Shown: positions 1 through 7,511 of the stretch, piece by piece
How the letters are laid out: each line of letters starts with the position of its first letter
How positions within the stretch are numbered: the stretch's first letter is position 1
Source: Firmicutes bacterium UBA993
GTDB taxonomy: Bacteria; Bacillota; Dethiobacteria; DTU022
DNA length: 13,545 nucleotides
Direction: 5' to 3'
Assembly: GCA_002292015.1 (NCBI GenBank)
Contig: DBBD01000057.1
Span: 1 to 13,545, forward strand
Notes under the pieces: model-generated
Seen by the model: only the letters and a program-made list of their open reading frames with translations
What the model was told of the DNA's origin: nothing
Databases searched by the model: none
Translations under genes and position numbers: made by a program

Positions 1-363
1 CCCGGATTAAAAAGCCACCAGGACTACAATTTGGCCGGCGCCTATCTACCGGACGGGGCCGGCGCTATAATTGGTTTTGGGGTCAGGGGCGGTTACCAGG
101 AGGCGATCGAATTAATCAACGCGGTTAAATTGATCTCTCACCTGGCTAATGTCGGCGATGCCAAATCTCTAATAATTCATCCGGCGTCGACCACTCACCG
201 CCAGCTGTCACCGCAGGAACGGTTAGAAACAGGAGTCACCGAAGATTTTATCCGCCTTTCCGTTGGTTTAGAAGATCCGGAAGACATTATCGCTGATCTA
301 AAGCAGGCCCTGTTGCAGTCGCAAAAAGGAAAAGCGGGCCGGGGAGTGGTCATCGGTGACTGA
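1..363 (+). CDS. metY: O-acetylhomoserine sulfhydrylase (MetY), C-terminal part
   Basis: The frame is open from the first base, so this is the last 120 residues of a protein whose family is normally about 425-430 residues; the start and the PLP-binding lysine lie outside the window. The Cys/Met-metabolism PLP family shows clearly in its C-terminal domain: GLKSH near the edge, FGVRGG, the SHLANVGDAKSL stretch, HPASTTHRQLS and the IRLSVGLED motif. The long YLPDGAGAIIGF region fits O-acetylhomoserine sulfhydrylase better than cystathionine gamma-synthase. The family enzyme makes homocysteine from O-acetylhomoserine and sulfide in the cytoplasm. Its stop overlaps the metX start by 8 bases (356-363), so the two are co-translated, and metX supplies its substrate. 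A TTG at 31 is not a real start, because conserved residues precede it. Confidence 0.93.
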   Translation, partial: PGLKSHQDYNLAGAYLPDGAGAIIGFGVRGGYQEAIELINAVKLISHLANVGDAKSLIIHPASTTHRQLSPQERLETGVTEDFIRLSVGLEDPEDIIADLKQALLQSQKGKAGRGVVIGD

Positions 364-1573
364 TCCTCTTAATGTCTGCCTGGAGAAAAGAGCGCCTCAT
401 GATCTTCCCGATGCGCCGCGCTCTGTCGGCTGGATCAGCCCCAAGCGGGTGGTTTTGGCTGATCAGGCAAACCCCCTGCCGCTCGATTGCGGGATTGAGC
501 TGGCTCCGGTTACTGTTGAATATGAAACCTACGGCCGGTTGTCACCGGCAAAAGACAATGCCGTCTTTGTGCTGCATGCTCTTTCCGGTGATGCTCACGC
601 AGCCGGCTGGGACAGGGACTGGGCCAGGGATAACCGCCCCTGGCGGCAGGAACGGCCTGGCTGGTGGGACGAGATGATCGGGCCGGGTAAAGCATTTGAC
701 ACTGACAGTTTCTACCTGGTTTGCGCCAATATCCTGGGCAGCTGCTATGGCACAACGGGACCCTGGTCGCCAAACCCGGAAAACGAAGGCAGGCCTTACG
801 GCCTTGATTTCCCGGTCGTTACCGTGGAAGATTGGATTCGTCTGCAGGTCCGCCTACAGGATTACTTAGGAATTGAGCAGCTCCTGGCTGTAGCCGGAGG
901 CTCGCTTGGCGGTCAGCAGGCGCTGGCCTGGGCGATCAATTACCCGGACCGGATCAGGTCGGCCATCATTCTGGCAGCTTCAGCCCGCCTCGGCGCACAG
1001 GGACTGGCTTTTAATGCCGTTGGCAGGCAGGCGATTTTTAACGATCCCTGCTTCAACCGGGGAAACTATTACAACAGCGAAGCTCCGGCTGGAGGGCTAG
1101 AGCTGGCCCGCATGCTCGGCCATATCACTTACCTGTCTGCCGACTCGATGGAGGGCAAGTTTGGCCGCCGCTATCAAAACGGAAAACGGCCCTGTTACCG
1201 GCTTGAGGATGAATTCATGGTGGAAAGTTATCTTTCCCACCAGGGACGCTCGTTTGTAAACCGCTTCGATGCTAATAGCTATCTCTATTTATCGAGGGCA
1301 ATGGACTATTATGATGCTGCGTCTAACAATGGGGGCGATCTTGAAGCGGCCTGCGCGGCCATCAGGGCGGATTTGCTCCTTATCTCATATACATCCGATT
1401 GGCTCTACCCGCCTGAGTCGACAAGAGCAGTTGCTGAAGCGGTGTTGGCTGCCGGGCATCCGGTTTCGTATATTGAAATTCCCTCAACCTACGGGCATGA
1501 CGCTTTTCTATTAGAAGCAGAAAAAACAGCTCCCTTGATCAATTCATTCCTGAGGCGGGGTGCTCAGGGATGA
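356..1573 (+). CDS. metX: homoserine O-acetyltransferase MetX
   Basis: An alpha/beta-hydrolase-fold acyltransferase of 405 residues that activates homoserine with acetyl-CoA (or, in some family members, succinyl-CoA) in methionine synthesis. Visible family marks are the VEYETYG start of the core (about residues 54-60), GWWDEMIGPGKAFDTD (about 102-117) and the nucleophile elbow GGSLGG with Ser183. The rest of the expected triad is Asp348 in SDWLYPP and His381 in YGHDAFL. The elbow has Leu where many members have Met (GSMGG). Start: GTG at 356 preceded by GGGGAG at 341-346; no in-frame ATG lies between it and the conserved SVGWISP segment, leaving an N-terminus some 20 residues longer than usual. 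The stop overlaps metW as ATGA. Acyl specificity cannot be read directly, but the adjacent MetY favours acetyl. Confidence 0.95.
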   Translation: MTDPLNVCLEKRAPHDLPDAPRSVGWISPKRVVLADQANPLPLDCGIELAPVTVEYETYGRLSPAKDNAVFVLHALSGDAHAAGWDRDWARDNRPWRQERPGWWDEMIGPGKAFDTDSFYLVCANILGSCYGTTGPWSPNPENEGRPYGLDFPVVTVEDWIRLQVRLQDYLGIEQLLAVAGGSLGGQQALAWAINYPDRIRSAIILAASARLGAQGLAFNAVGRQAIFNDPCFNRGNYYNSEAPAGGLELARMLGHITYLSADSMEGKFGRRYQNGKRPCYRLEDEFMVESYLSHQGRSFVNRFDANSYLYLSRAMDYYDAASNNGGDLEAACAAIRADLLLISYTSDWLYPPESTRAVAEAVLAAGHPVSYIEIPSTYGHDAFLLEAEKTAPLINSFLRRGAQG

Positions 1574-2211
1574 AAAAACGGAAGCGGCTCGATCACCAGC
1601 TGATTTTTAAGCTGATTAAACCCGGCTCGCGGGTGCTCGATCTTGGCTGCGGAAAAGGAGAACTGCTGGCCCGCCTGGCTGCTGAAAAAAAGATCAGCGG
1701 CCAGGCTGTAGAGCGAAATCCGGCCCGGGTAGCTGATGCCATTCGTGCCGGTGTGGCAGTTTACCAGAAAGATCTAGACTGTGGGCTGCCTGAATTCAAA
1801 AAGGACTCTTTTGATTACGCCATCCTGGAGATGACCCTGCAGCAGCTCGAAAGACCGTTGGCTGCCCTGGAAGAAACGCTGAGAGTCAGCCGGTTTACGA
1901 TTGTCTCTTTTCCCAACTTTAATTATCGCGGGGTGGTTGGTAAGCTGGTTGAAACAGGGAGGATGCCGGTTACCCCGGCTCTGCCCTACAGCTGGCATAA
2001 TACACCCAATATCCATCTCTTTACGCTTTACGATTTTCTGGATTGGGCTGAGCAGCGGGGAGTAACGGTGGTCGCCGGTTATGCGTCCGCGGCCGGTTCT
2101 CCCTTTAGACCGCTAAACCTGCCCCTGGACAGCTCTGAAGCGGAGGAACTGCTGTTTGTGATCACCTTACCGGGTAGCGGGCAGCCGCAGTCAACCGGGG
2201 CTGACGCTTAA
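1570..2211 (+). CDS. metW: MetW, class I SAM-dependent methyltransferase-fold protein
   Basis: A protein of 213 residues, matching MetW length. The SAM-binding motif I VLDLGCGKG is at about residues 22-30. The MetW signatures follow: the LEMTLQQLERP stretch (about 86-96), SFPNFNYRG (113-121) and PYSWHNTPNIH (139-149). MetW is genetically linked to MetX in many bacteria and is thought to support or adjust MetX activity; its own reaction is not firmly established, so no methylation substrate is claimed. The ATG overlaps the metX TGA (1570-1573), which implies translational coupling and a stoichiometric link with MetX. The stop (2209-2211) overlaps the stop of the oppositely oriented mrfB. The last dozen residues (GSGQPQSTGADA) look unstructured. 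Confidence 0.93.
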   Translation: MKKRKRLDHQLIFKLIKPGSRVLDLGCGKGELLARLAAEKKISGQAVERNPARVADAIRAGVAVYQKDLDCGLPEFKKDSFDYAILEMTLQQLERPLAALEETLRVSRFTIVSFPNFNYRGVVGKLVETGRMPVTPALPYSWHNTPNIHLFTLYDFLDWAEQRGVTVVAGYASAAGSPFRPLNLPLDSSEAEELLFVITLPGSGQPQSTGADA

Positions 2212-3458
2212 CCCGGAACCTGGTGGCCGGCCTTCTGTAGCTTGCCTTTAAGCCGGTTCAGGCGATGGAGCAGGGCTTCCCGGCTCAGCTCTCCGCCCGG
2301 TAGCCGGCGGCGAGACTTTTCTGAGCGCGCCAATGCCCTGGCGGTCAGCTCCAGGGCATGCAAATAATCCCGGCGGTGGTGCTCGTAGTACTTGGCCAGC
2401 TCGACATGGGCGGACAGGTCGGTGCATTCATTTTCCACCGCTCGTTTCCAGATCGAAACGGCCTCCGGCCAGCTCCCTTCTCTTTTGAGGCAGCGGGCCA
2501 GCTCCAGGGAAGCCTCTGCCGACAGCGACGCGTAATCGGCGTCAGCTGCCGCTTTCAGGTAGGTGAGGCCTTCAGCGGTCCGGCCGGCGGAAAGGCAGAG
2601 CCGGCCTAGGGCCAGCGCCTCGGCCGGGTGTTCAATGCAGTTTCCGCCACCAAGCAGCGCTATTCGCTCCAGCAAGGTTACCATCGAAAGAATATCAAGG
2701 ACATTATGGCGAAAAACAGCCTTAAGCCGATCAGCCTTCCCCCGGCGCAGGTAGTCAAAGTAGACAGCCGGTATTTCGGCTCCGGGAATGTCATCGTAAC
2801 GGCGGAGCCCGAGTAGTGATGCTTCAAGCGAGCGCAGGGAACGTGACTTTAGCCTGTTTTTCCAGAGCAAACGGGAGCAGTGCAGCAGGTCGAGGTGCAA
2901 ATCAGGCTCGGTTTGCCTGAAGCCTGAAAGCAGCTGGCGGGTTTGGATCAGGGGCAAATCGAACAGCTTGCCGTTAAAGGTAATCAGCGTGGGGAAAGCG
3001 GCAGCTTCAGAGGCGAAATGACTTAAAATGGCTCTTTCCTCGGCCGGGCGACGCAGAAAATACTGGCGCAGGAGAAAAGAGCCCTGTTCAACCCGGCCCA
3101 CTCCGATCAAAAAAGCCCAGGTTCCAGTACCGCCGGCCAAACCGGTAGTTTCAATATCCAAAAAGAGCGCCTGGCAGGGGTCAAACTTTTCCAGGTTGCT
3201 GTTACGGGCTGGCAGGGACAGGTTTGAACCGCAGCAGCTTAAAATCCCGTTCAGCGTTCTGCCGCCGTGCCGGTGCTCTAATGGAAATTTAAGCTCCCGC
3301 ATATAGCAGCGGCCGAAGGGAGTCTGTGCCTCGCGCCCTTCACCGGGAAACAGGAGATCGCTTTGATCATTTTTCAGCTCTTCAGCGAACTGGCGGCCGC
3401 TTTTCAGCTCGCCGCTCCGCCGAAAAAGCTCTAAGCGGGACTGCAGCTCACGCTTCAC
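2208..3458 (-). CDS. mrfB: MrfB/YprB-like RNase H-fold exonuclease with TPR repeats
   Basis: A 416-residue protein, close in length to B. subtilis YprB. An RNase H-like (DEDD-type) nuclease domain occupies about residues 90-265: LFLDIETTG with Asp101 and Glu103, FNGKLFDLPLI with Asp167, and HNVLDIL with His251 and Asp255. These are the expected metal-binding positions. About residues 278-380 form helical TPR-type repeats (GRLCLSAGRTAEGLTYLKAA and two further units). In B. subtilis the partner pair is called MrfA/MrfB and acts in repair of mitomycin-type DNA damage, with MrfB as the nuclease. Here the same pairing holds: the GTG start at 3456-3458 overlaps the mrfA TGA by four bases. Start choice rests on this overlap, as no strong ribosome binding site is visible. 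The stop overlaps metW tail to tail. Confidence 0.9.
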   Translation of the reverse strand: MKRELQSRLELFRRSGELKSGRQFAEELKNDQSDLLFPGEGREAQTPFGRCYMRELKFPLEHRHGGRTLNGILSCCGSNLSLPARNSNLEKFDPCQALFLDIETTGLAGGTGTWAFLIGVGRVEQGSFLLRQYFLRRPAEERAILSHFASEAAAFPTLITFNGKLFDLPLIQTRQLLSGFRQTEPDLHLDLLHCSRLLWKNRLKSRSLRSLEASLLGLRRYDDIPGAEIPAVYFDYLRRGKADRLKAVFRHNVLDILSMVTLLERIALLGGGNCIEHPAEALALGRLCLSAGRTAEGLTYLKAAADADYASLSAEASLELARCLKREGSWPEAVSIWKRAVENECTDLSAHVELAKYYEHHRRDYLHALELTARALARSEKSRRRLPGGELSREALLHRLNRLKGKLQKAGHQVPG

Positions 3459-5716
3459 CTTAAGATCGCTTCAATCAGCCGTAGAGCAGGCTTTTTTTGC
3501 GCTTCATAACCGTTGCCAACAGCTCCGACACAGGACGGGCAGCCCTCCTGGCAGCGGCAGGCAGTAATTGCCTCGCCGGCGGCTTTAAAGATTTTACGGT
3601 ACTCGCTGTAGAGGATTGCGCTGTAGCCGACACCGCCCGGAAAATTGTCATAGAGGTAAAGGGTTGGCAGCCCGTTGGCAGGTGACTTTATGTAACTTAT
3701 AGCACGCAGGTCGCGGGGGTCGTTCATTAAAAAAAGGGAAGCGACCTGAGGTGCCAGGTTGGCGAGGCCGAGCAGCCCCGATTGCACGTCGGACTGGTTC
3801 ATACCCTCCAGCGCCGCAGCGGAAAACCCTAGCCAGAAAGCGGTAGTGGTCATCTCCGTATCAGGTAGTTTAACGGGGCCGGAGCCGATATTTTCATGGG
3901 TGTTGAACCTGATCTTTTTAAACATCGAGACCAGGGCGTTCAGGTGTACATCGCCGTAGGCGCAGTAGAGATCGCCGCTGTTTTCCTCAAAAATATCCAG
4001 CTCCTTCAGGCTAACGTTCAGGTTGGCGTCAGTAAAATAATCCACGTCAACCTGTCGGACAAAGGCCTTTTTTTCGTCAAAGTCCAGCTTTTCCACTTGG
4101 TACTGCCTGCCGCCGTGGATATAGATGGCTTCCTCGTGGACCAGCATCGGAGCACTGAAGCGGTCAACTTCGCCGATCGTCTTCGGAGCCGGCCCGCTGA
4201 TGTCGGTTATCACCACATTTTCACGGGTTGCGCTGCGCAGGGAAATTTCTTCCGCCGGGTAGGTGTCGTCCATCCAGTGGTAGCAGCCGTCGCTGAAATA
4301 GAGCACATTATCCTCGGTCAGGAATTTAAGCACTTCGGTTACATCAGTTTTCCCAAAGGGCGCCTGATCGCGAAAAGCAAGCTCAAAAGCGGCACAGCGG
4401 ACATGGTTGGCCAAGATCACCGGATTGTCCGGATCGGCCACCGCCCGCTCCGGGCTACGGCCGAAGAAGTAGTCGGGGTTAGTAACGATAAACTGGTTTA
4501 GCGGCTCGCTGTTGGCGATCAGCACCGCCAGCGACGCCCCGCTGCGTCGTCCGGCCCGTCCGGCCTGCTGCCAGGCGCTGGCAATGGTGCCGGGATAGCC
4601 GGTCATTATACATGCATCAAGGGCCCCGATATCAATGCCCAGTTCCAGGGCGTTGGTGCACACTACGGCCCTGACTTTCCCGTTGCGCAGGCCTGATTCG
4701 ATCGTCCGCCGCTCATGGGGCAGGTATCCGCCGCGATAGCCGCGGATTGCGCTCTCCTCGCCCGGTCTTGTTTTTTTTAGCTGCCGCAGGTAGGTCAGCA
4801 GGACTTCAACAGCGATGCGGCTGCGGGTAAAGACAATAGTCTGGATATTTTCCGCCAGCAGGGTTCCGGCCAGCTGTTTTGTTTCAAGTAAAGAACTGTG
4901 CCTGATGCCGAGGTCGGGGTTGACCAGGGGTGGGTTGTAGAGGATAAAATGTTTTTCGGCCCGTGGCGCCCCATTTTCAGCGATGACTGTTACCTGATCC
5001 TCGATCAGCAGCTCGGCTAGTTCACCCGGGTTCGCAATTGTTGCCGAACAGAGAATAAAGCGCGGGTCAGCTCCATAAAAAGCACAGATTCTTTTCAGGC
5101 GGCGGATCACGTTGGCCACGTGGCAGCCGAAAACACCGCGGTACAAGTGCATTTCGTCGATCACAATGAATTTTAGGTTGTGAAACAGTTGCGCCCACCT
5201 GGTGTGGTGGGGCAGGATCGCGGAGTGAAGCATATCAGGGTTGGTTACTACGATATGACCGCTTTTGCGGACTAATTGGCGCAGCCCAGGTTCGGTATCG
5301 CCGTCGTAGGTGTAAGTTGCAAGGGCCGTCTTAAGCCCGGCGGTCAGGTCGCGCAGCTCCGCTGCCTGGTCTTGGGAGAGGGCCTTGGTGGGAAAGAGAT
5401 AGAGGGCCCTGCTTGCGGGGTTTTCAATAATGGAGTTTACCACCGGCAGGTTGTAGCAGAGGGTTTTTCCCGAAGCGGTGGGGGTTACGATCACCGTATT
5501 TTTACCGGCCGCGACAGCTTCGATCGCTTCGGCCTGGTGGCTGTATAGCTGTTCGATACCTTGCTCGTGCAGTGCTTTTATCAGTGCCGGATCCAGATGT
5601 TCCGGGATATCGGCATAGCAGCCTTCACTTTCGGGGATAACCTCCCAACGGGTTACATTTTTCATCAGGGACGGATCTTCCCGCCAGTTTTTCAATATTT
5701 CAGCAAGCTCCCTCAT
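3455..5716 (-). CDS. mrfA: MrfA/YprA-like DEAD-box superfamily 2 helicase
   Basis: A 753-residue helicase with a complete motif set: Q-like region SHQAEAI (59-65), Walker A TPTASGKT (78-85), motif II DEMH (187-190), SAT (224-226), CTNALELGIDIG (353-364) and motif VI QQAGRAGRRSG (383-393). The C-terminus carries the DUF1998-type zinc cluster, four cysteines at residues 720, 722, 726 and 729 (CRCQEGCPSC). This architecture matches B. subtilis YprA, renamed MrfA, a 3'-5' DNA helicase in mitomycin-adduct repair whose activity depends on the cysteine cluster. It precedes its partner nuclease mrfB with a four-base overlap. Start ATG at 5714-5716 with a weak G-rich site (GGGCGGG) upstream. The first gene of this unit faces kdd across a 249-bp divergent spacer. 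RNA-repair or general helicase roles cannot be excluded, but the pairing is characteristic. Confidence 0.93.
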   Translation of the reverse strand: MRELAEILKNWREDPSLMKNVTRWEVIPESEGCYADIPEHLDPALIKALHEQGIEQLYSHQAEAIEAVAAGKNTVIVTPTASGKTLCYNLPVVNSIIENPASRALYLFPTKALSQDQAAELRDLTAGLKTALATYTYDGDTEPGLRQLVRKSGHIVVTNPDMLHSAILPHHTRWAQLFHNLKFIVIDEMHLYRGVFGCHVANVIRRLKRICAFYGADPRFILCSATIANPGELAELLIEDQVTVIAENGAPRAEKHFILYNPPLVNPDLGIRHSSLLETKQLAGTLLAENIQTIVFTRSRIAVEVLLTYLRQLKKTRPGEESAIRGYRGGYLPHERRTIESGLRNGKVRAVVCTNALELGIDIGALDACIMTGYPGTIASAWQQAGRAGRRSGASLAVLIANSEPLNQFIVTNPDYFFGRSPERAVADPDNPVILANHVRCAAFELAFRDQAPFGKTDVTEVLKFLTEDNVLYFSDGCYHWMDDTYPAEEISLRSATRENVVITDISGPAPKTIGEVDRFSAPMLVHEEAIYIHGGRQYQVEKLDFDEKKAFVRQVDVDYFTDANLNVSLKELDIFEENSGDLYCAYGDVHLNALVSMFKKIRFNTHENIGSGPVKLPDTEMTTTAFWLGFSAAALEGMNQSDVQSGLLGLANLAPQVASLFLMNDPRDLRAISYIKSPANGLPTLYLYDNFPGGVGYSAILYSEYRKIFKAAGEAITACRCQEGCPSCVGAVGNGYEAQKKPALRLIEAILR

Positions 5717-5747
5717 CTGCTATTCCCGCCCTTAAACATCAGTTTGG

Positions 5748-5762
5748 TATACATTAAGTATA
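5748..5762. promoter_or_regulatory. Short palindrome in the mrfA/kdd divergent spacer
   Basis: The sequence shows a perfect 5-bp inverted repeat with a 5-bp spacer, TATAC-ATTAA-GTATA. It lies 32 bp upstream of the mrfA start in an AT-rich patch. On the minus strand it contains TATACT and TATACC, either of which could be a -10 element for mrfA; no convincing -35 hexamer stands 16-18 bp upstream. It could be an operator, an mrfA promoter core, or chance. Confidence 0.3.
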
Positions 5763-5851
5763 TTCGGCGCAAAATAAAATTATCCTACCTGGCAGGCAAA
5801 ATCGCCTCAAAAATCAAAGGAGTTGAAGCGTTTCCGCAGAATTATTTATCA

Positions 5852-5870
5852 TGCCACTCGGGTGGCACCG
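5852..5870 (+). promoter_or_regulatory. Hairpin with a T-box-like core upstream of kdd
   Basis: TGCCAC-TCGG-GTGGCA is a perfect 6-bp stem with a four-base loop (5852-5867). Overlapping it, GGGTGGCACCG at 5860-5870 matches the conserved T-box core GGGTGGNACCG that pairs with an uncharged tRNA end. It lies 96 bp upstream of the kdd start, a plausible leader position. No Stem I, specifier loop or AGTA/GNTG motif is recognisable in the roughly 140 bp between it and mrfA, so a functional T-box is doubtful. Confidence 0.25.
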
Positions 5871-5882
5871 GCAGAGGGATAA

Positions 5883-5920
5883 CCCCCCTCACCCTGGCCG
5901 CTCCCTTAAGAGAAAGGGGA
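5883..5920. repeat. C-rich/G-rich intergenic palindromic element
   Basis: The segment CCCCCCTCACCCTGGCCG followed by CTCCCTTAAGAGAAAGGGGA resembles a widespread bacterial intergenic element of the form CCCTCACCC...CTCTCCC...GGGGAGAGGG. The second half can fold as CCCTT (5903-5907) with AAGGG (5914-5918). There is no T-tract directly after it, so it is not a good terminator on the plus strand. One copy is visible here; calling it a repeat family rests on recognition, not on a second copy in the window. Confidence 0.4.
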
Positions 5921-5965
5921 ATTTGTTGGGTAGCATTTTTCTATTTACAAAGAACGGAGGTAAGA

Positions 5966-7006
5966 ATGGTGCGCAAAGGATGCCCCTATGGAAGTCACCG
6001 GGTAATTGAGCCGAAAGGCCTTCTGCCCCAGCCGGCCTGGCAGATAGACAATGATATGGAGATTTACGATAACGAGGTTTTAATTGACGTCGAGGTGCTG
6101 AATATCGACTCGGCCAGCTTCACCCAGATTGAAGAAGAAGCAGGTGGTGATGAGGCTCGCATTGCCGGGATCATGACCGGCATCGTCGCCAAAAGAGGCA
6201 AACATCACAATCCGGTTACCGGTTCAGGTGGGATGCTGATCGGCAGGGTGGCACAGATTGGAGCCAACTGGAAAGGCAAGGTGCCGCTCAGGGTGGGAGA
6301 CCGCCTGGCGACGCTGGTTTCACTCTCCCTGACGCCGCTTAAGATTGATAAAATCAAAAAAATCCATAAAGATATCGACCAGGTGGAAATTGACGGGCAG
6401 GCCATCCTTTTTGATAGCGGTATCTATGCCGTTCTGCCCGCAGATCTGCCCCAGACCCTGTCGCTGGCGGTGTTGGATGTAGCCGGGGCAGCGGCCCAGA
6501 CAGCCAAGTTGGTCCGGCCAGGCGATAAAGTAGCGATTATCGGGGCCGGAGGGAAATCGGGGCTGCTCTGCCTCTTTGAAGCGAAAAAAAGAGCCGGGGT
6601 AACCGGCCAGGTAATCGGGATTGCCCCGCGTGAGGCGAGCAAAAAACGGGCTGAATCAACTGGCTACTGCGACCAGGTTTTAATGGCTGATGCCTCCGAC
6701 GCCCTTGACATTATGCACCAGGTTGAAGAAGTCACCGGCGGGGCGATGGCTGATGTGACCATCAACTGCGTCAATATTCCCAATACCGAACTTTCTTCGA
6801 TCCTTGCCACCCGTGATGGCGGGATTGTCTATTTTTTCAGCATGGCGACCAGTTTCACCGCGGCCGCCCTCGGCGCCGAAGGTGTGGGTAAGGATGTGAC
6901 CATGATTGTCGGCAATGGGTATACAAAAGATCACGCCGCGATCTCGCTTAATATTATGCGTGAAAGCCCGGTGTTGAGGAAAATCTTTGAGGAGCTATAT
7001 ACTTAG
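5966..7006 (+). CDS. kdd: L-erythro-3,5-diaminohexanoate dehydrogenase (Kdd)
   Basis: A 346-residue NAD(P)-dependent oxidative deaminase of lysine fermentation: 3,5-diaminohexanoate to 5-amino-3-oxohexanoate plus ammonia. Family marks are the N-terminal KGCPYGSHRVIEPKG (residues 4-18), PQPAWQIDN, the conserved TGIVAKRGKHHNPVTGSGG segment (71-89) and the dinucleotide-binding loop VAIIGAGGKSG (about 189-199). Length fits the family. The start is ATG 5966, preceded by GGAGGT at 5956-5961. The reading frame is open much further upstream (to 5561) but that part covers the spacer and antisense mrfA, and the conserved family N-terminus begins right at 5966. It is first of three same-strand genes with kal and kce, which handle its product. 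No clear sigma-A promoter was found in the spacer. Confidence 0.95.
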   Translation: MVRKGCPYGSHRVIEPKGLLPQPAWQIDNDMEIYDNEVLIDVEVLNIDSASFTQIEEEAGGDEARIAGIMTGIVAKRGKHHNPVTGSGGMLIGRVAQIGANWKGKVPLRVGDRLATLVSLSLTPLKIDKIKKIHKDIDQVEIDGQAILFDSGIYAVLPADLPQTLSLAVLDVAGAAAQTAKLVRPGDKVAIIGAGGKSGLLCLFEAKKRAGVTGQVIGIAPREASKKRAESTGYCDQVLMADASDALDIMHQVEEVTGGAMADVTINCVNIPNTELSSILATRDGGIVYFFSMATSFTAAALGAEGVGKDVTMIVGNGYTKDHAAISLNIMRESPVLRKIFEELYT

Positions 7007-7061
7007 AAGCTTGAAATTGCCCGGCTTGGCGCCGATAGCCAATAATGCCTGCAGCCGGCAG

Positions 7062-7069
7062 AAAAGGGG
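7062..7069 (+). promoter_or_regulatory. Ribosome binding site deciding the kal start
   Basis: AAAAGGGG ends 8 bases before GTG 7078. Nothing comparable precedes the alternative in-frame ATG at 7045, whose upstream bases are CGCCGATAGCCAATA. This favours the shorter protein. Confidence 0.6.
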
Positions 7070-7077
7070 TGTGCAAG

Positions 7078-7485
7078 GTGGCTTACTCTGAAAAAGTGAT
7101 GCTTAGGATCCGGATCAGCGAACAGGAGGTTCATTACGCCGGTGGCCTGGTTGATGGCGCTTATATCTTAAAGCTTTACGGCGATGTGGCTACCGAGCTT
7201 TTAATCCGCAATGATGGCGATGAAGGGCTTTTTGTGGCATACGACTCGGTTGAATTCAAGGCTCCGGTCTATGCCGGTGACTACCTTGAGGTAAGCGGTT
7301 GGATCGATAAGGCCGGCAACACTTCGCGTCACATGCAGTTTGAGGCTTATAAAGTAATAACGAGCGCCGGGATCGAAGGCTGCCCTTCCGCCTGCACAGT
7401 TCTACGCGAGCCGCTCCTGGTCAACCGGGCCGGCGGCACCTGCGTTGTGCCCCGGGAGCTGCAGCGTGGTTTGCAGGGCAGCTAA
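7078..7485 (+). CDS. kal: 3-aminobutyryl-CoA ammonia lyase (Kal)
   Basis: A 135-residue hotdog-fold enzyme that removes ammonia from (S)-3-aminobutyryl-CoA to give crotonyl-CoA, the last nitrogen-releasing step of the lysine pathway. The whole length reads like the family: RIRISEQEVHYAGGLVDGA, LYGDVATELLIRNDGDEGLF, APVYAGDYLEVSG, GNTSRHMQFEAYKV and the end GTCVVPRELQR. The start is taken as GTG 7078, because AAAAGGGG lies at 7062-7069 with good spacing and because the family begins just before SEKV. An in-frame ATG at 7045 would add 11 residues but has no ribosome binding site. The gene sits between kdd (71-bp gap) and kce (26-bp gap), as expected for one pathway unit. Confidence 0.92.
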   Translation: MAYSEKVMLRIRISEQEVHYAGGLVDGAYILKLYGDVATELLIRNDGDEGLFVAYDSVEFKAPVYAGDYLEVSGWIDKAGNTSRHMQFEAYKVITSAGIEGCPSACTVLREPLLVNRAGGTCVVPRELQRGLQGS

Positions 7486-7511
7486 CCTGATGCGACAAGG
7501 AGACATATACA

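Noticed and set aside
3896..4501. 201-residue open frame on the plus strand
   Set aside because: It lies entirely antisense to conserved mrfA coding sequence, with no ribosome binding site and no recognisable domain.
5561..5965. Upstream extension of the kdd reading frame (to a 481-residue protein)
   Set aside because: It runs antisense to mrfA and through the spacer. The conserved Kdd N-terminus and a good ribosome binding site are both at 5966.
5851..6009. Small plus-strand frame beginning MPLGWHRQRDNPPHPG
   Set aside because: No ribosome binding site; its proline-rich start is the usual translation of the C-rich intergenic element, and it overlaps kdd out of frame.
7025..7043. TTGGC...GCCAA 5-bp hairpin between kdd and kal
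   Set aside because: The stem is too short, with no T-tract, and it lies within a probable operon; no terminator role can be supported.
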